Source: Clostridia bacterium
GTDB lineage: Bacteria; Bacillota; Clostridia; Christensenellales; Aristaeellaceae
NCBI GenBank assembly: GCA_017551645.1
Contig: JAFZLE010000350.1
Location: 1 to 14,959 of the forward strand
Length of the DNA: 14,959 bases
Direction: 5' to 3'
Positions 6,215-13,459 of the stretch are shown in pieces (position 1 is the first letter of the stretch; each line of letters starts with the position of its first letter). A program made the position numbers and the translations under genes. The notes below the pieces were generated by a model, which saw nothing but the letters and a program-made list of their open reading frames with translations, made no database searches and was not told the origin of the DNA.

Positions 6215-7147
6215 TTAACCCTTTACAGAACCGATCATAACGCCTTTGACAAAGTGCTTCTGAACAAAGGGATAGAGCACAAGCATAGGCAAACAGGCGA
6301 TGAAGATAATGGCGTACTTCATGGTGGTCACCAGGAAAGCCTGATGCTGCATCTCCATCTGGTCCTCAAGCGTCATGTTCTGAAGATCGAGGGACTGTGT
6401 GGAGTCCAGTATCAGTATCTGCCTGAGCCGCAGCTGAAGCGGCCACTTCGTCTGATCGGTAATGTATATGAACGCAGTATACCAGCTGCCCCACGTACCC
6501 ACAGCTGCGTACAGCGCCATAACCGCAACGATAGCTCCCGATAGAGGCATCGCGATCTTGATGAAGGTCTGCCACTCTGTGGCACCGTCTATATAAGCCG
6601 ATTCGTATACCTCTGACGGTATGCTGGTTTGATAGTATGTTCGTGTGATGACCAGGTTGGAATAACCTACGCCCATACCGACGATCATTATCCAGCGTGT
6701 ATTGATAAGACCCAGCGACTTATTGAGCATGTAAGACGGTATCAGGCCGCCTGAAATAAACATGGTTGCAAAGAAGTACCAGGTAATGGCGAGGCGGCCG
6801 GGCATATTCTTTTTGCTCAGCGCGTAAGCGGCGGGTATGGTCAGCGCAAGAGTATACAGAGTATGCGTGATCGTATAAATTATGGTATTCCCGTAACCGA
6901 TCCATATCTTTTTTTCGGCGAATACTTTTTGATACGCCTCGAAAGTGAATGAGTTGGGCCAGAAATACAGCTGGCCACGAACCGCTTCTTCCGGAGATGC
7001 GAATGAAACGATCAGCACGTACCACATCGGGTATATCATTATAAGCGTTATCAGAACTATCAACGCTATATTGACAACGTCAAATATGACATCGCCCGTG
7101 GACCGTTTGATGCGGTTATTCGTTTTCAAAGCAGGCGCGTTCGTCAT
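6215..7147 (-). CDS. ABC importer permease, LplC/YtcP type
   Basis: A 310-residue inner-membrane permease of the MalG-like carbohydrate family (binding-protein-dependent transport, BPD_transp_1). About six membrane segments can be seen, the first at roughly 23-48 and the last near 265-290. The cytoplasmic EAA loop that docks the ATPase reads ESAYIDGATEWQTFIKIAMP (182-201). The family C-terminus FVQKHFVKGVMIGSVKG is intact. ATG 7147 is chosen over GTG 7156 because GGAGG sits eight bases upstream of the ATG. It follows the first permease by 13 bp and precedes the binding protein by 36 bp. It should form a heterodimer with the first permease. No ATPase gene is adjacent, so a shared MsmX-like ATPase is inferred. 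Confidence 0.95.
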   Translation of the reverse strand: MTNAPALKTNNRIKRSTGDVIFDVVNIALIVLITLIMIYPMWYVLIVSFASPEEAVRGQLYFWPNSFTFEAYQKVFAEKKIWIGYGNTIIYTITHTLYTLALTIPAAYALSKKNMPGRLAITWYFFATMFISGGLIPSYMLNKSLGLINTRWIMIVGMGVGYSNLVITRTYYQTSIPSEVYESAYIDGATEWQTFIKIAMPLSGAIVAVMALYAAVGTWGSWYTAFIYITDQTKWPLQLRLRQILILDSTQSLDLQNMTLEDQMEMQHQAFLVTTMKYAIIFIACLPMLVLYPFVQKHFVKGVMIGSVKG

Positions 7148-7160
7148 GCCACACACCTCC

Positions 7161-8129
7161 TTACCACAGCGTCACATCTGAGACGCGACGGGCGAATGTA
7201 TTCGTCATAATGATGAGTATGAGGTTCACGATAGAGTTGAACAGTCCGATGGCCGAAGATGTATCCCAGTAGATCGTGCTTCCGCCCGCGCCCAGAGTCA
7301 GCTCGTAAACATATGTGGAAATGACTCGGGAAACGCTTATGTTTCGCTGTGTCTGAAGCAGGAAGACTTTTTCAAAGCCGACGCCCAGTATGCCACCAAC
7401 TCGGAGGATCAGCAGTATTACTATTGTTGGAAGTATTGTTGGAATATTCACGTGAATAACGATATCCCAGCGAGTAGCGCCGTCGATTCGGGCTGCCTCA
7501 ATTAGGTCAGGCGATACGTTTGCGAGGTTGGCAAGATATATTATCGTGCCCCAGCCAAGGCCCTGCCATACGCCGGACCAGATGTAAAGATGGTCAAAAG
7601 TATCGGTGCGGTACAAAAACTCTATCGCTTCGCCGCCCAAGGCAACTATGGCTTTGTTTACTATACCGGTAGAAGCGTTGAAGAACATGTGCACCATTGA
7701 GCAGACAACAACTGTCGAGATGAAGTGCGGCATGTAGCTTATCATCTGTACGGTCTTCTTGAACTTCTTGCTGGTCAGCTCGTTAATCATCAGCGCGAAG
7801 ATGATCGAGCAAGGGAATGTGGCAAACGAGTACAGGCTGATCCTTATCGTATTCCAAAGAATGGCCCAGAATGACGGTCGGGCAAAGAACCATCTGAAAT
7901 GGTATAGACCGTACCACGGACTATGCAGGATGCCAAGATTGGAGTCAAAATCCTTAAACGCGATAAGCACGCCGTAAAGCGGAATATAATGCCAGATAAA
8001 CGTGGTCACGATCGGAGGCAAGACCATCAGATAGAGCTGCCAGTAACGCCCCATCAAACGGATCTTATTCCTGGCTTTCTGCTTAAATGATTCTTTGTGA
8101 GATATGCCTGCGGAAAGCGCGCCTGTCAA
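7161..8129 (-). CDS. ABC importer permease, LplB/YteP type
   Basis: A 322-residue integral membrane protein of the MalF-like side of LplB/YteP transporters. The N-terminal block YWQLYLMVLPPIVTTFIWHY, followed by IPLYGVLIAFKDF, is typical. Membrane segments are near 32-50, 98-117, 132-150, 183-203, 232-250 and 290-311. The EAA loop is EAARIDGATRWDIVIHVNIP (211-230). The start is not ATG: TTG at 8129 is preceded by AAGGGG about ten bases upstream. The nearer ATG (8139) is out of frame and closes after two codons. The next in-frame Met (residue 26) lies only just before the first membrane segment, so TTG is preferred. This is the first gene of the importer operon, about 90 nt after its promoter. 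Confidence 0.93.
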   Translation of the reverse strand: MTGALSAGISHKESFKQKARNKIRLMGRYWQLYLMVLPPIVTTFIWHYIPLYGVLIAFKDFDSNLGILHSPWYGLYHFRWFFARPSFWAILWNTIRISLYSFATFPCSIIFALMINELTSKKFKKTVQMISYMPHFISTVVVCSMVHMFFNASTGIVNKAIVALGGEAIEFLYRTDTFDHLYIWSGVWQGLGWGTIIYLANLANVSPDLIEAARIDGATRWDIVIHVNIPTILPTIVILLILRVGGILGVGFEKVFLLQTQRNISVSRVISTYVYELTLGAGGSTIYWDTSSAIGLFNSIVNLILIIMTNTFARRVSDVTLW

Positions 8130-8221
8130 GTTATTTCATCCCCTTCCGTCAACCGCAGCGGTGCAGAGATCTTACTCTGGACCAACTAAAACCTATATCG
8201 ATAATAAGCTATTTAATCATA

Positions 8222-8240
8222 TTTGTTATTATATCACAAA
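8222..8240. promoter_or_regulatory. Dyad over the -10 box of the importer promoter (putative operator)
   Basis: TTTGTTATTATATCACAAA is an inverted repeat with 8-bp arms (seven of eight matching) around a 3-bp centre. It covers the -10 box. The size and placement suit a dimeric repressor such as a GntR or LacI family member, but the regulator is not encoded in the window. Confidence 0.4.
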
Positions 8241-8256
8241 CAGTTCGTTAAGTCTA
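8228..8256 (-). promoter_or_regulatory. Promoter of the ABC importer operon (extended -10)
   Basis: On the minus strand TGATATAAT gives a perfect -10 (complement of 8228-8233) with the TGn extension. A weaker -35, TAGACT (complement of 8251-8256), is 17 bp upstream. It lies in AT-rich DNA between the rpe terminator and the first permease. The weak -35 with an extended -10 fits a regulated promoter. The remainder of the 245-bp gap (8130-8374) holds only the terminator and an approximately 90-nt leader. Confidence 0.75.
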
Positions 8257-8323
8257 TATTTTTATACAAAAATAATCACACATATTTTTTACAATCAACC
8301 TTGTTTGTCATACTGCAAAATGC

Positions 8324-8360
8324 ATAAAACACCCGAATAAAACACTGTTCGGGTGTTTTC
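8324..8360 (-). terminator. Intrinsic terminator after rpe
   Basis: Arms 8326-8337 and 8348-8359 (AAAACACCCGAA with TTCGGGTGTTTT) form a perfect 12-bp stem with a 10-base loop. On the minus strand it ends in GGGTGTTTTATGC; being symmetric it also has T residues on the plus side. It begins 15 bases after the rpe stop and closes the fmt-to-rpe operon. Confidence 0.88.
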
Positions 8361-8374
8361 AGTATGATATACGT

Positions 8375-9022
8375 TTATAGGTTTTTCAGAGCTGCTACGA
8401 ACTCTTTGGGATCCCCGGCTTTGAAGAATGCCGAGCCCGCCACCAGCATGTTCGCTCCCGCTTCTACGGCGGATGCTGCGGTCTGGGTGTTTATTCCCCC
8501 GTCCACCTCGATTATGGGAGAAACTCCTTTTTGTTCGCACATCGATTTGATCTGTCTGACTTTGTCCAGCGTGAACGGTATCAGTTTTTGTCCGCCTTTG
8601 CCGGGTTCGACAGTCATTATCAGAATAAGATCCACCAGATCCAGCACGTCAGTAAGCGCGTCCACATTCGTAAACGGCTTTATGGAAACTCCCGCGAGGC
8701 ATCCGCATTCCCTTATAAGCTTCAGCGTATCGGCCATCCCGAAGCCGGCTGCTTCCTGATGTATGGTGATATATCTCGCGCCTGCGTCGGCAAATGCCTT
8801 TATGTGTTTTTCGGGATGCACGATCATCAGGTGCACGTCCATCGCGATCGGTTTTTTTGAAAGGAAATCCAGCAGGCCTTCACCGAACGTGATCGCGGGT
8901 ACGAATTCGCCGTCCATAACATCATAGTGCAAAGCGTCTGCGCCGGAAGCGATTACTTTGTCGACCGCTTTATCAAAGTGCAGATAATCCGCTGCTAGAA
9001 GGCTTGGGGAAACTTTAATCAT
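8375..9022 (-). CDS. rpe: Ribulose-phosphate 3-epimerase
   Basis: A 215-residue TIM barrel that interconverts ribulose-5-phosphate and xylulose-5-phosphate in the pentose phosphate pathway. Signature blocks are SPSLLAADYLHFD (5-17), LHYDVMDGEFVP (31-42), MDVHLMIVHPE (61-71) and IEVDGGIN (171-178). Expected metal and catalytic residues are present: H32, D34, H64 and D174. Two phosphate-side motifs deviate from the textbook form: PGKGGQ (140-145) in place of PGFGGQ, and IKP (114-116) in place of LNP. This may reflect a clade variant or a related hexulose-phosphate epimerase substrate. The ATG overlaps the rsgA stop by 8 bp, matching its position after rsgA in Bacillus. Confidence 0.92.
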   Translation of the reverse strand: MIKVSPSLLAADYLHFDKAVDKVIASGADALHYDVMDGEFVPAITFGEGLLDFLSKKPIAMDVHLMIVHPEKHIKAFADAGARYITIHQEAAGFGMADTLKLIRECGCLAGVSIKPFTNVDALTDVLDLVDLILIMTVEPGKGGQKLIPFTLDKVRQIKSMCEQKGVSPIIEVDGGINTQTAASAVEAGANMLVAGSAFFKAGDPKEFVAALKNL

Positions 9023-9899
9023 ATCTGCGGTTCCACCTTTCCTTTAATTCATTTAACAGCATGACGTATCTGTCATAACGTCCGTGGGAAATCTCTCCGT
9101 TCCGGAGTTTTTCTTTCACGGCGCAGTCCGGCTCGCTTACATGTAAACAGGGTGAGAACCTGCACGTTTTGCCTCGGGTCGAAAACTCCGGGTAATAATC
9201 AGCCAGTTTCTCGGGCTCCATCAATTCAAGCTCCAGCAGGCTGAAACCTGGCGTATCCAGAGCCGCTCCTCCGCTTTCAAGGGGTATGAGCCTGCAATAC
9301 CGCGTGGTGTTTTTGCCCCTGCTGATCTTTTCGGATATGTCTCCTGTCTCCTGTGTTTCGCCGTACAGTGCGTTGATCAGGGAACTTTTACCCACGCCCG
9401 ACTGCCCGGCGAAAGCGAAAGTCATGCCCCTTAGAGCGTTCTTAAGCGCGTCAAGCCCTTCCCCTGTTTTGGCGCTTACCGAAAACACTTTGACTTCAGT
9501 ATGCGCGTAGTCATTTACTATCGCATTAGGATGATCCGGACATTCATCCATTTTGTTGATCGCTATTATCGGTTTAATCTCATTCTTTCTGGCAAAAACG
9601 ATCAAACGGTCGCACAGCAGCAGGTCCGCTTGCGGGGAAGACGCGGAAAGCGTTATGACCAGGGCGTCCAGATTTGCCACAGGCGGTCTGATGAGGGCAT
9701 TTTTCCGGGGGAGCAGCTTCAGTATCCAACCATCCTCTTTGCCCTTGCCCGGTTCAAACTCTATCCAGTCTCCCACAAGAGGCTTCTGCTGTCCACGCCT
9801 GAGTTTGCCCTGGGCTTTGAGAGTGCAGATATCCCCTTTGCCGTTTGCGGCGTAATAAAACCCGCCTACGCCCTTTATTATCCTACCTGTGCCTCTCAT
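9015..9899 (-). CDS. rsgA: Ribosome small-subunit GTPase RsgA
   Basis: A 294-residue circularly permuted GTPase (YjeQ/CpgA) that acts in late 30S maturation. An N-terminal OB fold covers about 1-65. GTPase motifs come in permuted order: NKMD (G4, 115-118), SAK (G5, 142-144), GQSGVGKS (G1, 165-172) and DTPGF (G3, 215-219). The zinc knuckle uses C246, C251, H253 and C259 (CRFSPCLHVSEPDC). ATG overlaps the prkC stop in an ATGA, so translation is coupled. In Bacillus subtilis the homologue CpgA is a known PrkC substrate, which fits the adjacency to kinase and phosphatase here. Confidence 0.97.
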   Translation of the reverse strand: MRGTGRIIKGVGGFYYAANGKGDICTLKAQGKLRRGQQKPLVGDWIEFEPGKGKEDGWILKLLPRKNALIRPPVANLDALVITLSASSPQADLLLCDRLIVFARKNEIKPIIAINKMDECPDHPNAIVNDYAHTEVKVFSVSAKTGEGLDALKNALRGMTFAFAGQSGVGKSSLINALYGETQETGDISEKISRGKNTTRYCRLIPLESGGAALDTPGFSLLELELMEPEKLADYYPEFSTRGKTCRFSPCLHVSEPDCAVKEKLRNGEISHGRYDRYVMLLNELKERWNRRYD

Positions 9900-11680
9900 T
9901 GGAAATCGACTTCCTCAGAGATGCGAAGTATACCGTCGAAATAGATATCTATCTGGTGTTCTCCGCCCTCGTCGCTTTCAAGCTCAAGATATATGACCTC
10001 GTCCATTTCGCAGTCCCTGTTAAATATCTCCTGTTCTACGCCGGACGGGGATTTGAGCATAAGTATCACATTCATGCTCAGAGGTATCTTCAAGCCGTAT
10101 GTGGCGGTGTATTTGACCGGATTCTGAAGGGATACATAGAGTTTTACCGTGGAGCCCTTGCTTACCAGCGTACCCGCGCCGGGAGACTGCAAAAGCACTG
10201 TGTCAGGGTTTCCGTCATCCGAATAGGCGTATACTATCTCATACGCCAGGCCGCGCGTCTCCAGCGCCTCCATTGCCGAAAGGCGTGTCTTCCCTGTCAG
10301 GGGCGGAACTTGCTGCAAAAGCGCGTTTATAGTCAAGGTGACCGTTTCGCCGGGCTTTGCCGTATCTTCATTCGGTGACTGCTCGAGCACAGTCCCGTTT
10401 TTCTGTTCCGCGTCATAAGTGTATCTGGCAAGCACGGTCGGGAAGCCGTGTTCTGAAAGCACTTTGAACGCTTCATCGCTGTCCATTCCAACCGTATTCG
10501 GAAGTGCGATAGGCTCGGCGCCGAGGCTTACGGTAAGCGACACTGAGCGGTTTTGCCTGCTTCTGCCTGACTGGGGTGTCTGTGATATTACGAGCCCCTC
10601 GTCTACTGTGTAGGAATATTCGTATTCCGTTACCGCGTACAGCTGAGATTTCTTGATCTGCTCTACCGCCGCCTCTTCCTGCAGTCCCACGACCTCCGGA
10701 ACATCCACTCCGTAAAGGATATCGCTTACGTTCACGAAGCCGTAGACTATCAGGGATACGATAGTGATAACGCTCAGCGCTATAAGCAGAGAATTCAAAC
10801 CGTTTCTGAACAGGAACGCTCCGAGAGCCGAGCGGTTGACGAAACCGCCTTTGGGGTATCTGAGGGAGCGCTTAAGGTCTTTGCTGAGGTTAGCCGCGGT
10901 CTGGTAGCGCATTTCGGGCTTTTTCTGCAGCGCTTTTAGCACCACTTCGTCCAGGCCCTTGGAAATGTTCTTGTTTATCAGACGCATGGAAGACGGCAAT
11001 GTCTTTATATGCTGCAGCGCGATTGCTACGGGCGTATCGCCGTCAAAAGGCACGGTTCCGGTGAGCATCTCGTATAGCACGATGCCCATGGAATAAATGT
11101 CGCTTCTGGCGTCCGCTTCGTTATACTGCGCCTGTTCCGGAGAAACATAATGCACGGAGCCGACTACTATATTGCTGTTGGTGGTCACCGAGCCTTCCTT
11201 GCTGCCTGCCATGCGGGCGATGCCAAAGTCGGCAACTTTTACGTTGTCATCTTCGTCTATCAGTATGTTATCCGGTTTTATATCTCTGTGGATTATGCCT
11301 TTTTTGTGGGCGTGGCTGAGCGCGTCAAGTATTTTGACCGCATACCTGACGCATCTGGTTTCGGACAGCGGACCCTCATCCCGTATGATCTCGCTAAGAG
11401 TACGGCCGTTTATGTACTCCATCGTGATGTACTGGGTATCCTGGTCGCTCCCGACGGTGTACAGTTTAACGATATTGGGATGAGACAGGCTCTGGGCAGC
11501 AGTGGCTTCGTGCCTGAAGCGTTTGATGAAATCCGCGTCCTTACGATATTCGTCCTTCAATATTTTGAGCGCGACGATTCTGCCGGTCTTTTCGTCTTTT
11601 GCCTTGTAAACAACACTCATTCCGCCGGTGCCGATGGTGGATATGATGCTGTAACGGCCGGATATGAGCTTATTCACCAT
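9896..11680 (-). CDS. prkC: PASTA-domain Ser/Thr protein kinase (PrkC family)
   Basis: A 594-residue membrane kinase that senses muropeptide/lipid II-like ligands through extracellular PASTA repeats and phosphorylates cell-wall, translation and metabolic proteins. The kinase domain spans about 9-275: glycine loop IGTGGMSVVY, ATP-binding K39 in VALKIL, HRDIKPDN (131-138, catalytic D133), DFG (151-153), a Ser/Thr-rich activation segment and SPEQ. A basic juxtamembrane stretch leads to one membrane segment at about 297-316. Three PASTA repeats follow (about 327-388, 390-452, 456-518). A further domain of about 75 residues (520-594), with beta-strand character, ends the protein. ATG 11680 is chosen (GGAG six bases upstream, overlapping the prpC stop by 11 bp); an in-frame TTG at 11704 lacks an RBS. 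Confidence 0.95.
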   Translation of the reverse strand: MVNKLISGRYSIISTIGTGGMSVVYKAKDEKTGRIVALKILKDEYRKDADFIKRFRHEATAAQSLSHPNIVKLYTVGSDQDTQYITMEYINGRTLSEIIRDEGPLSETRCVRYAVKILDALSHAHKKGIIHRDIKPDNILIDEDDNVKVADFGIARMAGSKEGSVTTNSNIVVGSVHYVSPEQAQYNEADARSDIYSMGIVLYEMLTGTVPFDGDTPVAIALQHIKTLPSSMRLINKNISKGLDEVVLKALQKKPEMRYQTAANLSKDLKRSLRYPKGGFVNRSALGAFLFRNGLNSLLIALSVITIVSLIVYGFVNVSDILYGVDVPEVVGLQEEAAVEQIKKSQLYAVTEYEYSYTVDEGLVISQTPQSGRSRQNRSVSLTVSLGAEPIALPNTVGMDSDEAFKVLSEHGFPTVLARYTYDAEQKNGTVLEQSPNEDTAKPGETVTLTINALLQQVPPLTGKTRLSAMEALETRGLAYEIVYAYSDDGNPDTVLLQSPGAGTLVSKGSTVKLYVSLQNPVKYTATYGLKIPLSMNVILMLKSPSGVEQEIFNRDCEMDEVIYLELESDEGGEHQIDIYFDGILRISEEVDFQ

Positions 11681-12398
11681 CGTCGTCTCCCTTAAGGGCA
11701 GCAACGGTGATATTGTCCCTTCCGCCGCCTAATATAGCCTTATCCCTCAGAACCCTGAGCATGTCGGGCAGAGAGATATCAATTTTGGATAATACAGACT
11801 TTATCTCCGCGTCATCCACATAATTCGTGAGCCCGTCGGAACACAGCAGCCAGATATCGTCTTTCCCGTAAGGCAGGACTTCGATCTGCGGGTCTATCTT
11901 TTCTTCCGCGCCTATACAGCGTGTGATTATGTTCCGTTTGGGATGGTTTTTGGCCTGTTCGCGGGTTATCGTTCCCGCGTCCACAAGCTCTTCCACAAAG
12001 GAATGGTCCTTTGATATCTTTTCAAGCTTTCCGTCTCTGTATAAGTAAATGCGGCTGTCGCCCACATATCCTATGCACACCTGTCCACCCGAGAACCAGG
12101 CGCATGAAAGAGTCGTGCCCATGTCATGCAATTCCTGGTTCTTCTGCGCCATCTCGTTCACGGTATCGTTAGCGTGTTTGAACGCTTCAGCCATTGTCTC
12201 TCTGCCGAAAGCTGCGTTTTTACGGCAAAGCACACTGACTACGGAGCTTACAGACATATAGCTGGCGATCTCGCCCGCGTTAAGTCCGCCCACTCCGTCA
12301 GCGACGCATAAAAGAGGCAGCCCATCTTTTGAAATATAATAATAATCTTCGTTTATTTTGCGTGTAAGGCCTATATCCGTAAGACCAAACAGCTTCAT
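11670..12398 (-). CDS. prpC: PP2C-type Ser/Thr phosphatase (PrpC/Stp1 family)
   Basis: A 242-residue cytoplasmic metal-dependent phosphatase that reverses PrkC phosphorylation. PPM motifs are all present: TDIGLTRKINED (7-18, metal ligand D18), CVADGVGG (31-38, D34), MGTTL (93-97), GYVGDSR (110-116), CSDGLTN (186-192, D188) and GGRDNIT (225-231, D228). ATG 12398 is chosen because it gives the standard N-terminus MKLFGLTDIG, has GGAGG ten bases upstream and overlaps the rlmN stop as ATGA; a frame extending to 12443 would add 15 residues lying within rlmN. The gene overlaps prkC, so phosphatase and kinase are co-translated. Confidence 0.96.
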   Translation of the reverse strand: MKLFGLTDIGLTRKINEDYYYISKDGLPLLCVADGVGGLNAGEIASYMSVSSVVSVLCRKNAAFGRETMAEAFKHANDTVNEMAQKNQELHDMGTTLSCAWFSGGQVCIGYVGDSRIYLYRDGKLEKISKDHSFVEELVDAGTITREQAKNHPKRNIITRCIGAEEKIDPQIEVLPYGKDDIWLLCSDGLTNYVDDAEIKSVLSKIDISLPDMLRVLRDKAILGGGRDNITVAALKGDDDGE

Positions 12399-13459
12399 CT
12401 GGATTTGTCCTCCCTTATATGGCTCCGTCTGAGCTGCCCGCACGCTCCCTGTATATCGTCGCCCATCTCCCGGCGCCTGGTAACTGAGATATGCTCATTT
12501 TTCAGTGCGTCAATAAACTTGTTGGTCGTCGTTTCCGCAGGCGTATTCAGATTTCTTTCTTTTACGCTGTTAAGCGGTATCACGTTGACATGGCATTGCA
12601 TCCCTCTTAGTATGGAAGCCAGTTCTGCCGCGTTCGCAGGGCTACAGTTAACGCCGTCCACCAGAGCGTATTCGAATATTACCCTGCGTCCGGTCTTTCT
12701 GATATAATACCTGCAGGCTTTGATTATATCTTTAATACTGTACGCGTTGGCGATGGGCATTATCTGTTTTCTGATCTCATCATTCGGCGCGTGCAGTGAA
12801 ACGCACAGCGTTACGGGAATGTCTTCGTCCGCCAGGGAATACATCTTCGGCACTATACCGCATGTGGACATGGAAATATTCCTGCTGGAGATATTGAGCC
12901 CGTCTTTTTGGTTGACCAGGCGCAGGAACCGTACGACTTCGTCATAATTGTCAAGAGGCTCACCGCTGCCCATAAGCACGATGTTGTGGACTTTATCGTT
13001 GGGGTCTTTCTCCCCTATATGCCTGTTGGCAGCAAGTACCTGACCAAGTATCTCGCCGCCGGTTAGGTTCCTTACACAGCCGTCAAGCGTCGACGCGCAA
13101 AACCGGCAGCCCATACGGCAGCCTACCTGGGTGCTTACACATAGCGTACTGCCGTATTTATACTTCATCAGCACGCATTCTATCAGGTTCCCGTCATAAA
13201 GAGAATACAGATACTTTTCAGTACAGTCAAGCGCGCTTACGTAGCATTTGTCGATTTTTACGCCGCTGGTGATATATCTATGTGAAAGGCTTTCCCTGAT
13301 TTTGCCGGGCAGAGAAAGCATCTCTTCTACTTCACAGCCCTTGTTTACCGCCTGCTGGATCTGTTTGGCCCTGTAGGCTTTTTCTCCCAAAGCCTCGATA
13401 ACGCCGGCTATCTCGTCAGCGAACAGCCCTGCCAGCAGCAGCTTTCCGTTTATTTCCAT
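12395..13459 (-). CDS. rlmN: 23S rRNA A2503 / tRNA A37 C2-methyltransferase RlmN
   Basis: A 354-residue radical SAM enzyme that methylates C2 of A2503 in 23S rRNA, and of A37 in some tRNAs. The cluster motif is C114, C118 and C121 (GCRMGCRFCAS). The SAM-contact block reads VLMGSGEPLDNYD (161-173). The methyl-carrying cysteine of the RlmN family is C340 in DIQGACGQL. The VSLHAPND motif (220-227) is also present. The C-terminal tail RRSHIREDKSR is basic. The start codon overlaps the rsmB stop as TAATG with only a weak RBS, pointing to coupled translation. A Cfr resistance variant is unlikely, given the housekeeping operon. Confidence 0.96.
   Translation of the reverse strand: MEINGKLLLAGLFADEIAGVIEALGEKAYRAKQIQQAVNKGCEVEEMLSLPGKIRESLSHRYITSGVKIDKCYVSALDCTEKYLYSLYDGNLIECVLMKYKYGSTLCVSTQVGCRMGCRFCASTLDGCVRNLTGGEILGQVLAANRHIGEKDPNDKVHNIVLMGSGEPLDNYDEVVRFLRLVNQKDGLNISSRNISMSTCGIVPKMYSLADEDIPVTLCVSLHAPNDEIRKQIMPIANAYSIKDIIKACRYYIRKTGRRVIFEYALVDGVNCSPANAAELASILRGMQCHVNVIPLNSVKERNLNTPAETTTNKFIDALKNEHISVTRRREMGDDIQGACGQLRRSHIREDKSR

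Noticed and set aside
11681..11704. TTG start at 11704 for the kinase
   Set aside because: No RBS precedes it, while ATG 11680 has GGAG at good spacing and gives the usual N-terminus.
12395..13459. RlmN-like gene as a Cfr antibiotic-resistance methyltransferase
   Set aside because: It sits in the conserved rsmB-rlmN-prpC-prkC operon and has the standard RlmN motifs; there are no signs of mobility.
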